Source: JARIHD01 sp035629475 (GTDB lineage Bacteria > Patescibacteriota > Saccharimonadia > Saccharimonadales > UBA4665). From it: a DNA stretch of 19,317 nucleotides. Location: assembly GCA_035629475.1 (NCBI GenBank), contig DASPHS010000043.1:1-19317 (forward strand). The letters are read 5' to 3'. The number at the start of each line of letters is the position of its first letter. The stretch's first letter is position 1. The position numbers were made by a program, and so were the translations under genes. Under the pieces are notes generated by a model. The model worked only from the letters and a program-made list of their open reading frames with translations, had not been told where the DNA came from and made no database searches. This document shows positions 1 to 6,196 of this stretch, one piece after another.

Positions 1-41
1 TGCCAGTCACCAGGGGTAAGTACTTGATTGAAATCAGCCAT
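1..41 (-). CDS. 5' end of an unidentified leftward gene (partial)
   Basis: The reverse strand opens with ATG at 41-39 and reads MADFNQVLTPGDW before leaving the window. A good Shine-Dalgarno AAGGAG (54-49 on the reverse strand) sits seven bases upstream, which is the main reason to call a gene from so few codons. A possible -10 box TACAAT lies further upstream at 86-81. Thirteen residues are not enough to name the product. It is divergent from the gdpD-like gene at 309. Confidence 0.6.
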   Translation of the reverse strand, partial: MADFNQVLTPGDW

Positions 42-48
42 AAGAAAG

Positions 49-54
49 CTCCTT
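49..54 (-). promoter_or_regulatory. Shine-Dalgarno of the leftward edge gene
   Basis: AAGGAG on the reverse strand with a seven-base spacer to the ATG at 41. It is one of the best ribosome binding sites in the window and contrasts with the many genes here that have a -10 box right before the start codon. A TACAAT hexamer at 86-81 could be its promoter, with only a weak -35 candidate (TTTTCA, 109-104). Confidence 0.6.
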
Positions 55-125
55 ATTTACGCGTTTGTCGTGTTGCACCTATTGTACCACCCCTGATGGC
101 AGCTGAAAAACAAGGATTATTTAGT

Positions 126-156
126 TACTGGGTCCTGAATCAATTTCAGGATGACG
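126..156 (+). repeat. REP-like hairpin, copy A1
   Basis: This is a short palindromic unit reading TACTGGGTCCTGAA, then a five-base loop, then TTCAGGATGACG. The stem is TCCTGAA (133-139) with TTCAGGA (145-151). The same ends recur at 2743-2771, 10744-10773 (inverted) and 10836-10866. The CCAGT/GTCAT-type flanks resemble the REP-like short palindromes dispersed in many bacterial genomes. It lies directly upstream of the larger structured element at 164-283. Confidence 0.75.
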
Positions 157-163
157 ATGAGTA

Positions 164-283
164 GCGGCTTCTTGGGCGAACGCAGCTTGGGATGGAAAAG
201 GAGCATTCGAGAGAGCGGTACTTCAAGTACCGTGAATGAGAAGCGCATCTTTTACGCCCAAGATGTGCCGTCCAGGGAGGCGC
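164..283 (+). ncRNA. Putative structured RNA element, copy C1
   Basis: The stretch folds into one long interrupted hairpin. Pairings are 164-170 with 277-283 (one G-G mismatch), 171-178 with 269-276, 181-184 with 264-267, 186-191 (CUUGGG) with 257-262 (CCCAAG), 196-200 (AAAAG) with 249-253 (CUUUU), 204-208 with 234-238, and an apical stem CGGUAC/GUACCG (216-221, 227-232). A second copy at 3148-3279 keeps the fold with compensatory changes. G-U pairs work only if the plus strand is the RNA. An alternative 9-bp hairpin, 243-251 with 260-268, competes with the 186-191 helix. I do not recognise it as a known RNA family. No U-tract follows, so it is not a plain terminator. Confidence 0.5.
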
Positions 284-293
284 CCCAGTATGG

Positions 294-299
294 TATGAT
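294..299 (+). promoter_or_regulatory. Candidate -10 box for the gdpD-like gene
   Basis: TATGAT stands nine bases before the ATG at 309, so any transcript would start at or within a few bases of the start codon. No convincing -35 hexamer is seen, because the region upstream is filled by the structured element. No Shine-Dalgarno is visible. Confidence 0.4.
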
Positions 300-308
300 T
301 AACCTAAC

Positions 309-998
309 ATGAGCCGCATAATTGGTCACAGAGGCGCCGCCGGCCTGGCGCTTGAAAACAGTCCTGAAAGTCTGCTTGCCGCTGCCGCCTATGACGTTGA
401 CGCTGTCGAGTTTGATATACGCCGCACCAAAGATGGCCAGCTGGTCATTATGCACGACCGGCACACTGGCCGGGTATCCCATACCAAGGCACATATCCAT
501 GACCTGACACTCGACCAACTCAAAGAGCTGGAACTCAAAAATGGCCAGCCCATTCCTACCCTCGAAGACGTATTTCAGGCGCTCGGTGATAAAAAGATAT
601 TGGTATTAGACATCAAAGATAGTGGCGTCGCCCATGAACTGCTGCGGCTGCTTGATGCGTACCCCCATGTCCGCATTGAACTGACCTCCCTAAAGCATAA
701 AGAACTTGCCGAGATTCAGGCCGTGCGCCCCGATATACCCATTCTCGTACTGGAACATTTCAGCCCATTTGAAATTATCCATACCGCCCGCCGGATGCGA
801 GCCAATGGCATCAGCCTTAACATGTGGTTGATGAACCCCCTCACCTATCGGTTAGCCAAGCGCTACAACCTGGAGCTACGGGTCTATACGGTCAATCATC
901 CGCTTCTGATGCGTTTCTTCCGCAAACTATACCCGGACGTAAGCGTCTATACTGACCACCCGCAAAAATTCGTCAAGAAAAAGAAAAAGGCTGCCTGA
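309..998 (+). CDS. Glycerophosphodiester phosphodiesterase family protein
   Basis: A 229-residue protein that probably hydrolyses glycerophosphodiesters to glycerol-3-phosphate and an alcohol. It shows the GDPD family signature: HRGAAGLALEN near residue 7 (the catalytic HRG...EN), EFDIRRTKDGQLVIMHD around residues 34-50 (metal-binding E and D plus the second His), and a late strand region with YTVNHP. There is no signal peptide or membrane segment, so it is probably cytoplasmic. It is near the short end of the family. The C-terminus ends in a lysine run (VKKKKKAA), a possible membrane-surface or nucleic-acid contact. The stop is followed two bases later by the start of the FNR-like reductase gene, so the two are co-transcribed. 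Confidence 0.88.
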   Translation: MSRIIGHRGAAGLALENSPESLLAAAAYDVDAVEFDIRRTKDGQLVIMHDRHTGRVSHTKAHIHDLTLDQLKELELKNGQPIPTLEDVFQALGDKKILVLDIKDSGVAHELLRLLDAYPHVRIELTSLKHKELAEIQAVRPDIPILVLEHFSPFEIIHTARRMRANGISLNMWLMNPLTYRLAKRYNLELRVYTVNHPLLMRFFRKLYPDVSVYTDHPQKFVKKKKKAA

Positions 999-1000
999 AC

Positions 1001-1660
1001 ATGCTTGCCACCCTGCAGCGGGTGGAAGATGTTACTGCTTCCACCAAAACGTTCTGGTTCAAGCCCGCAGGCCGCTTCCGCTACGTAGCCGGGGAGTTCA
1101 CCGAGCTATACCTACCACACGAGGTTGCCGATACTCGCGGTGACAAACGTTGGTTTTCACTTTCAAGCTCACCCACGCAACCGCTCGTTTCCATTACCTC
1201 CAAATTTGCGCCGACAAACGGAAGCAGCTTTAAGCAAGCACTCCTGTCGTTACGGCCCGGGCAGACAGTCCAACTAGCTGAACCCATGGGTGACTTTGTG
1301 TTACCCAAAGACACGACAATACCTATCGTGTTCATAGCCTGGGGCGTCGGTATAACCCCGGTCTATAGCATTGCCCAGTGGGTGCAGGCCACACAAGACG
1401 AGCGTGTGATGACCATAATCCACCAAGCACGCGGCATGACTGACATGCCATTTCGTGCGTATTTTGAAACATGCTATGCTGCTTCGTACCGCGCCACAAC
1501 AGATGCCATTTTGCCGCACCTGCCAGCGCCAACACCGGCCACACTCTATTATCTGGCCGGGGCCGAGGACAAAGCAAAAGCCCTCAAGCAGCAGCTCGAG
1601 GGCTTGGGGATTGTATCCGGTAATATTGTTACCGACTACTTTCCGGGCTATCCGGCCTAA
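1001..1660 (+). CDS. FNR-like FAD/NAD(P)-binding oxidoreductase
   Basis: A 219-residue flavoprotein reductase of the ferredoxin-NADP reductase superfamily. Residues 1 to about 100 form the FAD-binding barrel, with RWFSLSSSP near residue 50 matching the RxYS(L/I)SS flavin motif. The second half is the nicotinamide-binding fold, with GVGITP near residue 117 and a C-terminal TDYFPGY of the kind seen in this superfamily. No 2Fe-2S cysteine cluster is present, so it is the reductase module alone; its electron partner is unknown. ATG follows the upstream stop by two bases, with an AAAAAGG ribosome site inside the previous gene's lysine codons. It converges with trxB, leaving only five bases between stops. 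Confidence 0.85.
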   Translation: MLATLQRVEDVTASTKTFWFKPAGRFRYVAGEFTELYLPHEVADTRGDKRWFSLSSSPTQPLVSITSKFAPTNGSSFKQALLSLRPGQTVQLAEPMGDFVLPKDTTIPIVFIAWGVGITPVYSIAQWVQATQDERVMTIIHQARGMTDMPFRAYFETCYAASYRATTDAILPHLPAPTPATLYYLAGAEDKAKALKQQLEGLGIVSGNIVTDYFPGYPA

Positions 1661-1665
1661 ACAGC

Positions 1666-2643
1666 CTAGGCGTCGTGCACGCGACTGTGCTCGTCCAGGT
1701 ATTCCCGGATACGCAAGGCAGCAGTAGCGCCTTCTCCGGTAGCAGCAGCGATCTGCATGGTAGCGCCCGAACGGACGTCACCAGCCACAAAGACGCCGGG
1801 TAGTGTTGTTTCCAGGTGTTCGTTACACTTCACAAAGCCCACTTCATCCAGTTCAACAGCAGTGCTTTGCAAAAACTCCGTATTAGGTTTTAGGCCCACG
1901 AACACGAACACGCCGTCAGTCTCGAACGATACTTTTTCGCCGGTCGTCTTGTCGGTGCCAATGACACCAGTAACTTTACCGTCACTGCCAACAATTTCGT
2001 CGGTAGTGGTATTAAAATGTACGCTAATTTTGTCAGCGTGCTTTGTGGTCAGCTCGCGCTGGAGGATTTCCGAAGCACGCATCTTATCGCTGCGAATCAG
2101 CAAATCAATGTGTGAGGCAAAGCGGGTCAGGAACATTGCTTCCTGTACGGCTGAATTGCCGCCACCCACAACCACAAGGCGCTTGTCGCGGTAGAACGCA
2201 CCATCACAGGTTGCACAATAGTGCACGCCGCGGGCGTAGAATTCTTGCTCACCAGGTACGCCAACTTTCTTATAGTCGCTACCTGTAGCGACGAGTACTG
2301 CTTTGGCGTAGATATCACCGCTGGTCGTCTCCAGCTTTTTATACTTGCCTTCGTCGACAATTTTGGTCACCTCGCCAAGCTCGATGTTTGCACCAAAACG
2401 CTCTGCCTGTTGGCGCAGCTCTTCAGCAAACTCCAAACCAGCGAGGCCTTTCGGAAACCCAGGATAGTTATCAATCCAGTCGGTTACTGCAGCCAGACCA
2501 CCGATAACACCGCGCTCAAACAGCATGGTCTCAATGTCTTCACGTGTCGTATATATAGCTGCGCTGAGGGCGGCAGGACCAGCACCGATCATCACCACAT
2601 CGTGGACGGTTACATTAGTTTCTTGCGTTTCGGGTTCTGGCAT
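1666..2643 (-). CDS. trxB: Thioredoxin reductase-like FAD/NAD(P) oxidoreductase
   Basis: A 325-residue class II pyridine nucleotide-disulfide oxidoreductase expected to pass electrons from NAD(P)H through FAD to a thioredoxin- or glutaredoxin-like partner. Landmarks are GAGPAALSAA near residue 20 (FAD), the redox pair CATC at about residues 143-146 followed by DG, GGGNSAVQEA near 160 (nucleotide binding) and GVFVAGDVRSG near the C-terminus. Length is typical for TrxB. I chose the ATG at 2643 over a GTG two codons upstream because AGGTAGGTG lies just before it. The small glutaredoxin at 2783-3031, the same direction and upstream, is a plausible substrate. A repeat block separates the two. Confidence 0.9.
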   Translation of the reverse strand: MPEPETQETNVTVHDVVMIGAGPAALSAAIYTTREDIETMLFERGVIGGLAAVTDWIDNYPGFPKGLAGLEFAEELRQQAERFGANIELGEVTKIVDEGKYKKLETTSGDIYAKAVLVATGSDYKKVGVPGEQEFYARGVHYCATCDGAFYRDKRLVVVGGGNSAVQEAMFLTRFASHIDLLIRSDKMRASEILQRELTTKHADKISVHFNTTTDEIVGSDGKVTGVIGTDKTTGEKVSFETDGVFVFVGLKPNTEFLQSTAVELDEVGFVKCNEHLETTLPGVFVAGDVRSGATMQIAAATGEGATAALRIREYLDEHSRVHDA

Positions 2644-2703
2644 GGTCACCTACCTGGATATTATTTTGATTGATAACGCCCTCGGGTTCGTCCGAAGCTA
2701 TCT

Positions 2704-2742
2704 ATTCCCTCTATGACAAGCCCGGAAGGCGGATTTTTTACC
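2704..2742 (+). repeat. Dispersed repeat block B1
   Basis: The block begins ATTCCCTCTATGACAAGC and continues through CCCGGAAGGCGGATTTTTT. It matches 10797-10835 at most positions, and in both places it runs directly into a REP-like hairpin. The arms CCCTC and GAAGG can pair and a T-run follows, so it may act as a weak terminator or attenuator. It lies between glutaredoxin and trxB. Confidence 0.6.
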
Positions 2743-2771
2743 ACTGGGTCCTGAAACAAATTCAGGATGAC
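2743..2771 (+). repeat. REP-like hairpin, copy A2
   Basis: The unit is ACTGGGTCCTGAA, a five-base loop and TTCAGGATGACC, with stem TCCTGAA (2749-2755) and TTCAGGA (2761-2767). It is nearly identical to copy A1 at 126-156 and in the same orientation. It sits just downstream of the glutaredoxin stop codon, a common place for REP-type elements. Confidence 0.75.
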
Positions 2772-2782
2772 CGAATAGTTAT

Positions 2783-3031
2783 TTATGCGACTGCGGGGGC
2801 GAGCTTAGCAAGGTTGAAGCCCACAACAACGTCCCGGCTGTCATCTTGCTGCGTAACGACAGTTACAGGCACTGTCAAAGCACCGCTAATTTCCAATGCT
2901 TCGGCTTGACGCTCTGGATTCTGGTCTAAGTTGACCTCTTCGTAGGCGATACCCTTGTTAGATAAGTACTTCTTTACCATTACACAATAAGCACATGTAT
3001 TGGTCGTAAAAATAGTAACGTTTTTTGGCAT
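2783..3031 (-). CDS. Small glutaredoxin-like protein
   Basis: An 82-residue thioredoxin-fold protein, essentially a bare glutaredoxin domain. The N-terminal strand VTIFTTNTCAYC carries the dithiol active site CAYC (Cys13, Cys16). LTVPVTVV near residue 55 supplies the cis-proline TVP motif. GFNLAKL is the usual GF.. C-terminal signature. The start is the ATG at 3031: GGAGGG lies immediately upstream, whereas a GTG four codons earlier would place this ribosome site inside the gene. A consensus-like promoter lies at 3071-3100. With trxB downstream on the same strand it probably forms a small dithiol relay. Confidence 0.88.
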   Translation of the reverse strand: MPKNVTIFTTNTCAYCVMVKKYLSNKGIAYEEVNLDQNPERQAEALEISGALTVPVTVVTQQDDSRDVVVGFNLAKLAPAVA

Positions 3032-3070
3032 GATTCCCTCCACCTTTTGTTTCTTTACGGACTAAAAACC

Positions 3071-3100
3071 ATTATATAGCGCTTAAGGCTTTGTTTCCAA
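3071..3100 (-). promoter_or_regulatory. Promoter of the glutaredoxin gene
   Basis: On the reverse strand TTGGAA (3100-3095) and TATAAT (3076-3071) are separated by 18 bases. The leader before the ATG at 3031 is about 33 bases and contains GGAGGG. An A/T-rich inverted repeat AACAC/GTGTT (3099-3116) touches the -35 and could be an operator. This is a conventional promoter with a leader, unlike most others in the window. Confidence 0.6.
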
Positions 3101-3116
3101 CACTATATATTGTGTT
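3099..3116. repeat. A/T-rich inverted repeat at the glutaredoxin -35
   Basis: AACAC at 3099-3103 and GTGTT at 3112-3116 flank an eight-base T/A core, and T residues continue to the right. Read on the plus strand it resembles a weak terminator, but no plus-strand gene precedes it. Its overlap with the -35 makes an operator role as likely. Confidence 0.35.
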
Positions 3117-3147
3117 TTTTGCCACGAATTGCCCAAATCCGCGGTTG

Positions 3148-3279
3148 TAAGGGGCGTCCCATCAGGAGTGCAGCCTGGGATGGAAAACAAGGATGCACGC
3201 GAGCGGTACTGTACGTACCGTGAGTGTGTGATCCGCCGTTTTACGCCCAGGATGTGCCCTGAGGGAGGGCCCGCCCTTA
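3148..3279 (+). ncRNA. Putative structured RNA element, copy C2
   Basis: This is the second copy of the element at 164-283. Pairings are UAAGGG (3148-3153) with CCCUUA (3274-3279), 3157-3160 with 3263-3266, UCAGG (3162-3166) with CCUGA (3258-3262), GUGCA with UGUGC (3168-3172, 3253-3257), CCUGGG (3174-3179) with CCCAGG (3246-3251), AAAAC (3184-3188) with GUUUU (3238-3242), GGAU with AUCC (3191-3194, 3231-3234), and apical CGGUAC/GUACCG (3204-3209, 3215-3220). Relative to copy 1, AAAAG/CUUUU becomes AAAAC/GUUUU and CUUGGG/CCCAAG becomes CCUGGG/CCCAGG. Unpaired GGATGGAAAA and ACGCCCA stretches are conserved. The 3' arm reaches the FKBP gene's stop codon, which is on the opposite strand. Confidence 0.5.
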
Positions 3280-3813
3280 TTTGCCTTGGATGGAGTGCAA
3301 TGTAATGTCAAAGACCAAGTCAGAATTAGCAGGAATAGCCGCCGAAGGTGACTGAGCGCCATAAGCCTTCTCAGCTGGGATAACTAAACGACGTACGCCA
3401 CCGACTTTCATACCAGGCATGCCTTCAGTCCAACCGGCAATAACACCGCTCAATGGGAAGGTCGCTTTCTGGCCGCTGTCGAGTGAACTTTCAAACACGG
3501 TACCGTCCTTAGCTAGTGCGCCGGTGTAGTCCACGGTTACGGTGTCTTCCTTGGTTACTTCTGCGCCGGTACCTTCTTTGACATCAATAATTTGCAGCTC
3601 AGTTACTTTGTCGATAGGTGTAAAATCTTGCATCTTTGTCCCCGCTAATTTATTATCGTTTACTTGCTCTGGCGTATCGGCCTTGGCCGTACTACTGTCC
3701 TCGCGGCTATCTTGCACCACTTGCCAGGCGACGCCGATACCCACCCCTACGGTGGTAATAATGAATACGATGACCATTATCAGTGCGAAAATGCGGTCCT
3801 TTGTACGTGCCAT
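3277..3813 (-). CDS. Membrane-anchored FKBP-type peptidyl-prolyl isomerase
   Basis: A 178-residue protein with one N-terminal membrane segment at about residues 8-30 (FALIMVIVFIITTVGVGIG), a charged linker, and a C-terminal FKBP domain from about residue 85. Family landmarks are VTVDYTGALAKDGTVFESS, the pocket residues around PLSGVIAGWTEGMPGMKVGG, and LVIPAEKAYGAQ, ending in DLVFDITLHSI. There is no lipobox or clear cleavage site, so I infer a signal anchor with the isomerase outside the membrane, acting on secreted proteins. It starts seven bases after the Nudix stop, with an AAGGG ribosome site about ten bases before its ATG, so the two genes are probably co-transcribed. Confidence 0.9.
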   Translation of the reverse strand: MARTKDRIFALIMVIVFIITTVGVGIGVAWQVVQDSREDSSTAKADTPEQVNDNKLAGTKMQDFTPIDKVTELQIIDVKEGTGAEVTKEDTVTVDYTGALAKDGTVFESSLDSGQKATFPLSGVIAGWTEGMPGMKVGGVRRLVIPAEKAYGAQSPSAAIPANSDLVFDITLHSIQGK

Positions 3814-3820
3814 GTTGTTG

Positions 3821-4303
3821 TTATCCCTTCTTTACTTTGCTGTGTATGTGCTCTAAATATTGCCGGTCCAGTTCCACGGGCTGGGGTGGAAAGCCGTGTT
3901 GGAGCGCAAGCAGTATGGCCTGCTGCAGCTCGGGCGTACGAAACGGTACGCCTGCCAGCTCATTGATGGGCATCCAGCGCGGTGTGTAGAGATTCTTACC
4001 GAGAGCATGAATATGTGCTTCGTCGGACGTTTCGGCAAGCGCCGGCACCGTGCCCTCTACCTCGCACAAATAAATGTACTGGTGGCCATACATGTCTTCG
4101 TGGCTTTCAGTAAATACCAGGGTGCTCTGCAACAAACGAAAGCCTGTTTCCTCTTGTATTTCGCGAGCCAAAGCCTGTTCGAGCGTTTCACCGGCATCAA
4201 CGCCGCCACCTACTAAAATGTAATACTCCTGGCCGAATTTGTTACGACGCATAACGAGTATCTTGTCGTCTCGGACGACGATTGCCCTCACTGCCCTTCT
4301 CAT
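3821..4303 (-). CDS. Nudix hydrolase
   Basis: A 160-residue Nudix-fold pyrophosphohydrolase. The Nudix box is complete: G-x5-E-x7-REUxEExGU is matched by GGVDAGETLEQALAREIQEE followed by TGF at about residues 33-55, giving the metal-binding REIQEE core. The substrate cannot be told from the motif. ADP-sugar, dinucleoside polyphosphate and nucleotide-cleaning roles are all possible. A TATACT box lies eight bases before the ATG, so the mRNA would be nearly leaderless. The FKBP gene follows seven bases downstream. Confidence 0.88.
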   Translation of the reverse strand: MRRAVRAIVVRDDKILVMRRNKFGQEYYILVGGGVDAGETLEQALAREIQEETGFRLLQSTLVFTESHEDMYGHQYIYLCEVEGTVPALAETSDEAHIHALGKNLYTPRWMPINELAGVPFRTPELQQAILLALQHGFPPQPVELDRQYLEHIHSKVKKG

Positions 4304-4311
4304 ATTTTGAT

Positions 4312-4334
4312 AGTATACCGCACATATCGTGCGG
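4312..4334 (-). promoter_or_regulatory. Nudix -10 box with a hairpin filling the spacer
   Basis: TATACT (4317-4312 on the reverse strand) is eight bases from the ATG at 4303. Immediately upstream, 4318-4334 is a perfect inverted repeat CCGCAC-N5-GTGCGG of exactly 17 bases, the usual -35/-10 spacer length. The ABC transporter stop is ten bases further upstream, so the hairpin could end that transcript, be an operator for the Nudix promoter, or both. No U-tract follows and the -35 position (TGGATG) is poor. Confidence 0.45.
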
Positions 4335-4344
4335 CATCCAGATA

Positions 4345-6132
4345 CTACGAAGCAATGTCGTACTTCTTGAGCTTTTTCTTCAGCTGGGCATCGCTCGTGG
4401 CTCCAAGTTGCAACTGCAGCAGTTGAGCGTAAATGCCGTCAGTCGCCGCCAAAGCTGCCGGTGTTCCAACCTCGTCGACTTTACCGCTGCGCAAAGTTAC
4501 AATCTGATCAACGTGCTGGATGGTACTGAGCCGGTGAGCAATGATAAGCGTCGTTCGGCCCTTCATAAGCCGCTCCAGCGCCTCCTGGACCATGTGCTCG
4601 CTCTTGCTGTCCAGGCTGCTGGTAGCCTCATCCAATATAAGGATTGGCGCGTCCTTCAGTAAGGCCCGGGCAATGGCAATGCGCTGCTTTTGGCCACCGC
4701 TGAGTTTCAAGCCGCGTTCGCCAATTTCGGTCTCGTAGCCCTTTTCGAACTTCTCAATAAAGTCATGAGCATTTGCAGCCCGTGCAGCAGCCATGACCCG
4801 TTCATCGGTAGCATCAGGCATCCCGTAGGCAATGTTTTCTCGGATCGTACCGCTAAACAGCGCTGGCTCCTGGAATACCACGCCAATAGCACCGCGCAAG
4901 CTCGACTGGGTAACTGCGGCTATATTCTGGCCATCAATGGTGATGCTGCCTTCAGTTACGTCGTACAGGCGCAATAGCAGATTGGTCAGCGTCGTCTTAC
5001 CCTCACCGCTTTCACCTACCAACGCAACTTTGGTGTCGGGTTGTACCGTAAAGCTGACGTGCTTGATGACTGGTTTATCGACATCGTACGCAAAACATAC
5101 GTCATCAAATACAATCTTTCCGTCGGCAACACGCAGATCGCGGGCGCCTGCTTTATCGGCAATCTCTGGCTGCACATCCAACGCCGCAAAGTAATCTTTG
5201 GTGTTTGATACTGCCCGCTGCGTTTGGTCCACCAGAAAGCTAATACTAAACAGAGGAATGCGGATAAGTGCCGTGTACTGTATCAGCAGCACCATCGTAC
5301 CGACGCTATACTCGCCATGGGCCGTCTGCACGAATATATAGACGTACACACCCAAGGTAATAAAGTTGAGTACCAGGCGGCGGACCACATCCTGCCGGTG
5401 CCATAGTTTACTTTGCGGTTTGGTAGTCGTGACGACCGTATCGTAACGCTTGGTGAAAAACAGCAGCTCGCGGGCCTCCTGCAAGAACGTCTTTACCACC
5501 CGAGCCTGGCTAATACTTTCGGCAAAGCGGCCGCTGGCGATATCCTGCTGTTCATTGATGGTTTTCTGGTACTCCATCCATTTGGTACTGGTGCGGGCAG
5601 TCAGCCAAATGAATATCGGATACAGGAAGGACAGCATGATTGCTACCGGCCAGCTGAAGTAAGCGACCACAGCAAGTGACAGCACTGTGCTGAAAATAAA
5701 CTGTAGGAAGTTATTGCTCATCATCTGCATGAACTGACTAATCTGACTGACGCCACGCGTCATGCGATTGATGATAGTTCCCGACAGCTCCGTATCAAAG
5801 TAGCGCTGCGGCAAACTGAGCATGTGTTTGTAGTAACGTTCGCCCAGGAGCTTCTGCAGGCGGGCGGACATCATATCACCAATGTATCCACCGACGTTGC
5901 TGAACAAAGTCAGTAGCACATCAGCCAAAAAGATAGCTGCCGCGAACCAGGCCACCAGCGCGACATTAGCCGTGGCACCGCCTGCTAATTTGGTGATTTC
6001 ATCGATGGCACCCTTAACGAACAGCGGTTGCAGCTGCGTGGTGACGGCGCCGAGTATGGTAAAAATGGATATACCAGTATAGTACGGGCGCAGTTCTTTG
6101 GTGAACGTGACGATTCGCCAGATATCTTTCAT
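4345..6132 (-). CDS. ABC transporter, fused permease and ATPase (MsbA/MDR type)
   Basis: A 595-residue half-transporter expected to work as a homodimer or heterodimer exporting lipids, drugs or peptides. Residues 1 to about 310 hold the six-helix type I exporter membrane domain. The ATPase domain follows, with Walker A GESGEGKTT near residue 374, signature LSGGQKQRIAIARALL near 478, Walker B ILILDEATSSLD, and the switch His in IIAHRLST. All ATPase motifs look intact, so this subunit should be catalytic. No partner half-transporter gene is adjacent. It starts near a TATACT box at 6147-6142 and is followed by the hairpin and Nudix gene. The substrate cannot be inferred from the sequence. Confidence 0.92.
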   Translation of the reverse strand: MKDIWRIVTFTKELRPYYTGISIFTILGAVTTQLQPLFVKGAIDEITKLAGGATANVALVAWFAAAIFLADVLLTLFSNVGGYIGDMMSARLQKLLGERYYKHMLSLPQRYFDTELSGTIINRMTRGVSQISQFMQMMSNNFLQFIFSTVLSLAVVAYFSWPVAIMLSFLYPIFIWLTARTSTKWMEYQKTINEQQDIASGRFAESISQARVVKTFLQEARELLFFTKRYDTVVTTTKPQSKLWHRQDVVRRLVLNFITLGVYVYIFVQTAHGEYSVGTMVLLIQYTALIRIPLFSISFLVDQTQRAVSNTKDYFAALDVQPEIADKAGARDLRVADGKIVFDDVCFAYDVDKPVIKHVSFTVQPDTKVALVGESGEGKTTLTNLLLRLYDVTEGSITIDGQNIAAVTQSSLRGAIGVVFQEPALFSGTIRENIAYGMPDATDERVMAAARAANAHDFIEKFEKGYETEIGERGLKLSGGQKQRIAIARALLKDAPILILDEATSSLDSKSEHMVQEALERLMKGRTTLIIAHRLSTIQHVDQIVTLRSGKVDEVGTPAALAATDGIYAQLLQLQLGATSDAQLKKKLKKYDIAS

Positions 6133-6141
6133 CTGCTCACC

Positions 6142-6171
6142 AGTATAGCTGATGGCCCCTTAGGGGTACAA
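6142..6171 (-). promoter_or_regulatory. Promoter of the ABC transporter gene
   Basis: TATACT (6147-6142, reverse strand) lies nine bases before the ATG at 6132. A TTGTAC hexamer (6171-6166) is 18 bases further upstream as a possible -35. GGTGAG between the -10 and the ATG looks like a ribosome site, but a transcript starting at the usual distance would barely include it. The CCCC-TTA-GGGG palindrome (6156-6166) lies in the spacer. Confidence 0.45.
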
Positions 6172-6196
6172 GTTCACTTGCATTACGTAAGTAATG
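6156..6196. repeat. Three tandem palindromes between pheT and the ABC gene
   Basis: In one short gap stand CCCC-TTA-GGGG (6156-6166), CAAGT-TC-ACTTG (6169-6180) and CATTAC-GTAA-GTAATG (6181-6196). The last is a perfect six-pair stem with a GTAA loop on the plus strand, lying directly after the pheT stop codon. It may serve as a 3'-end structure for the pheS-pheT transcript. The other two overlap the ABC promoter and could be regulator sites. Confidence 0.5.

Noticed and set aside
164..3279. T-box or other named riboswitch identity for the repeated hairpin elements
   Set aside because: The GGTAC/GTACC apical stem superficially recalls T-box sequence, but the AGGGTGGNACCGCG core is absent, and one copy is not upstream of a gene on the same strand.
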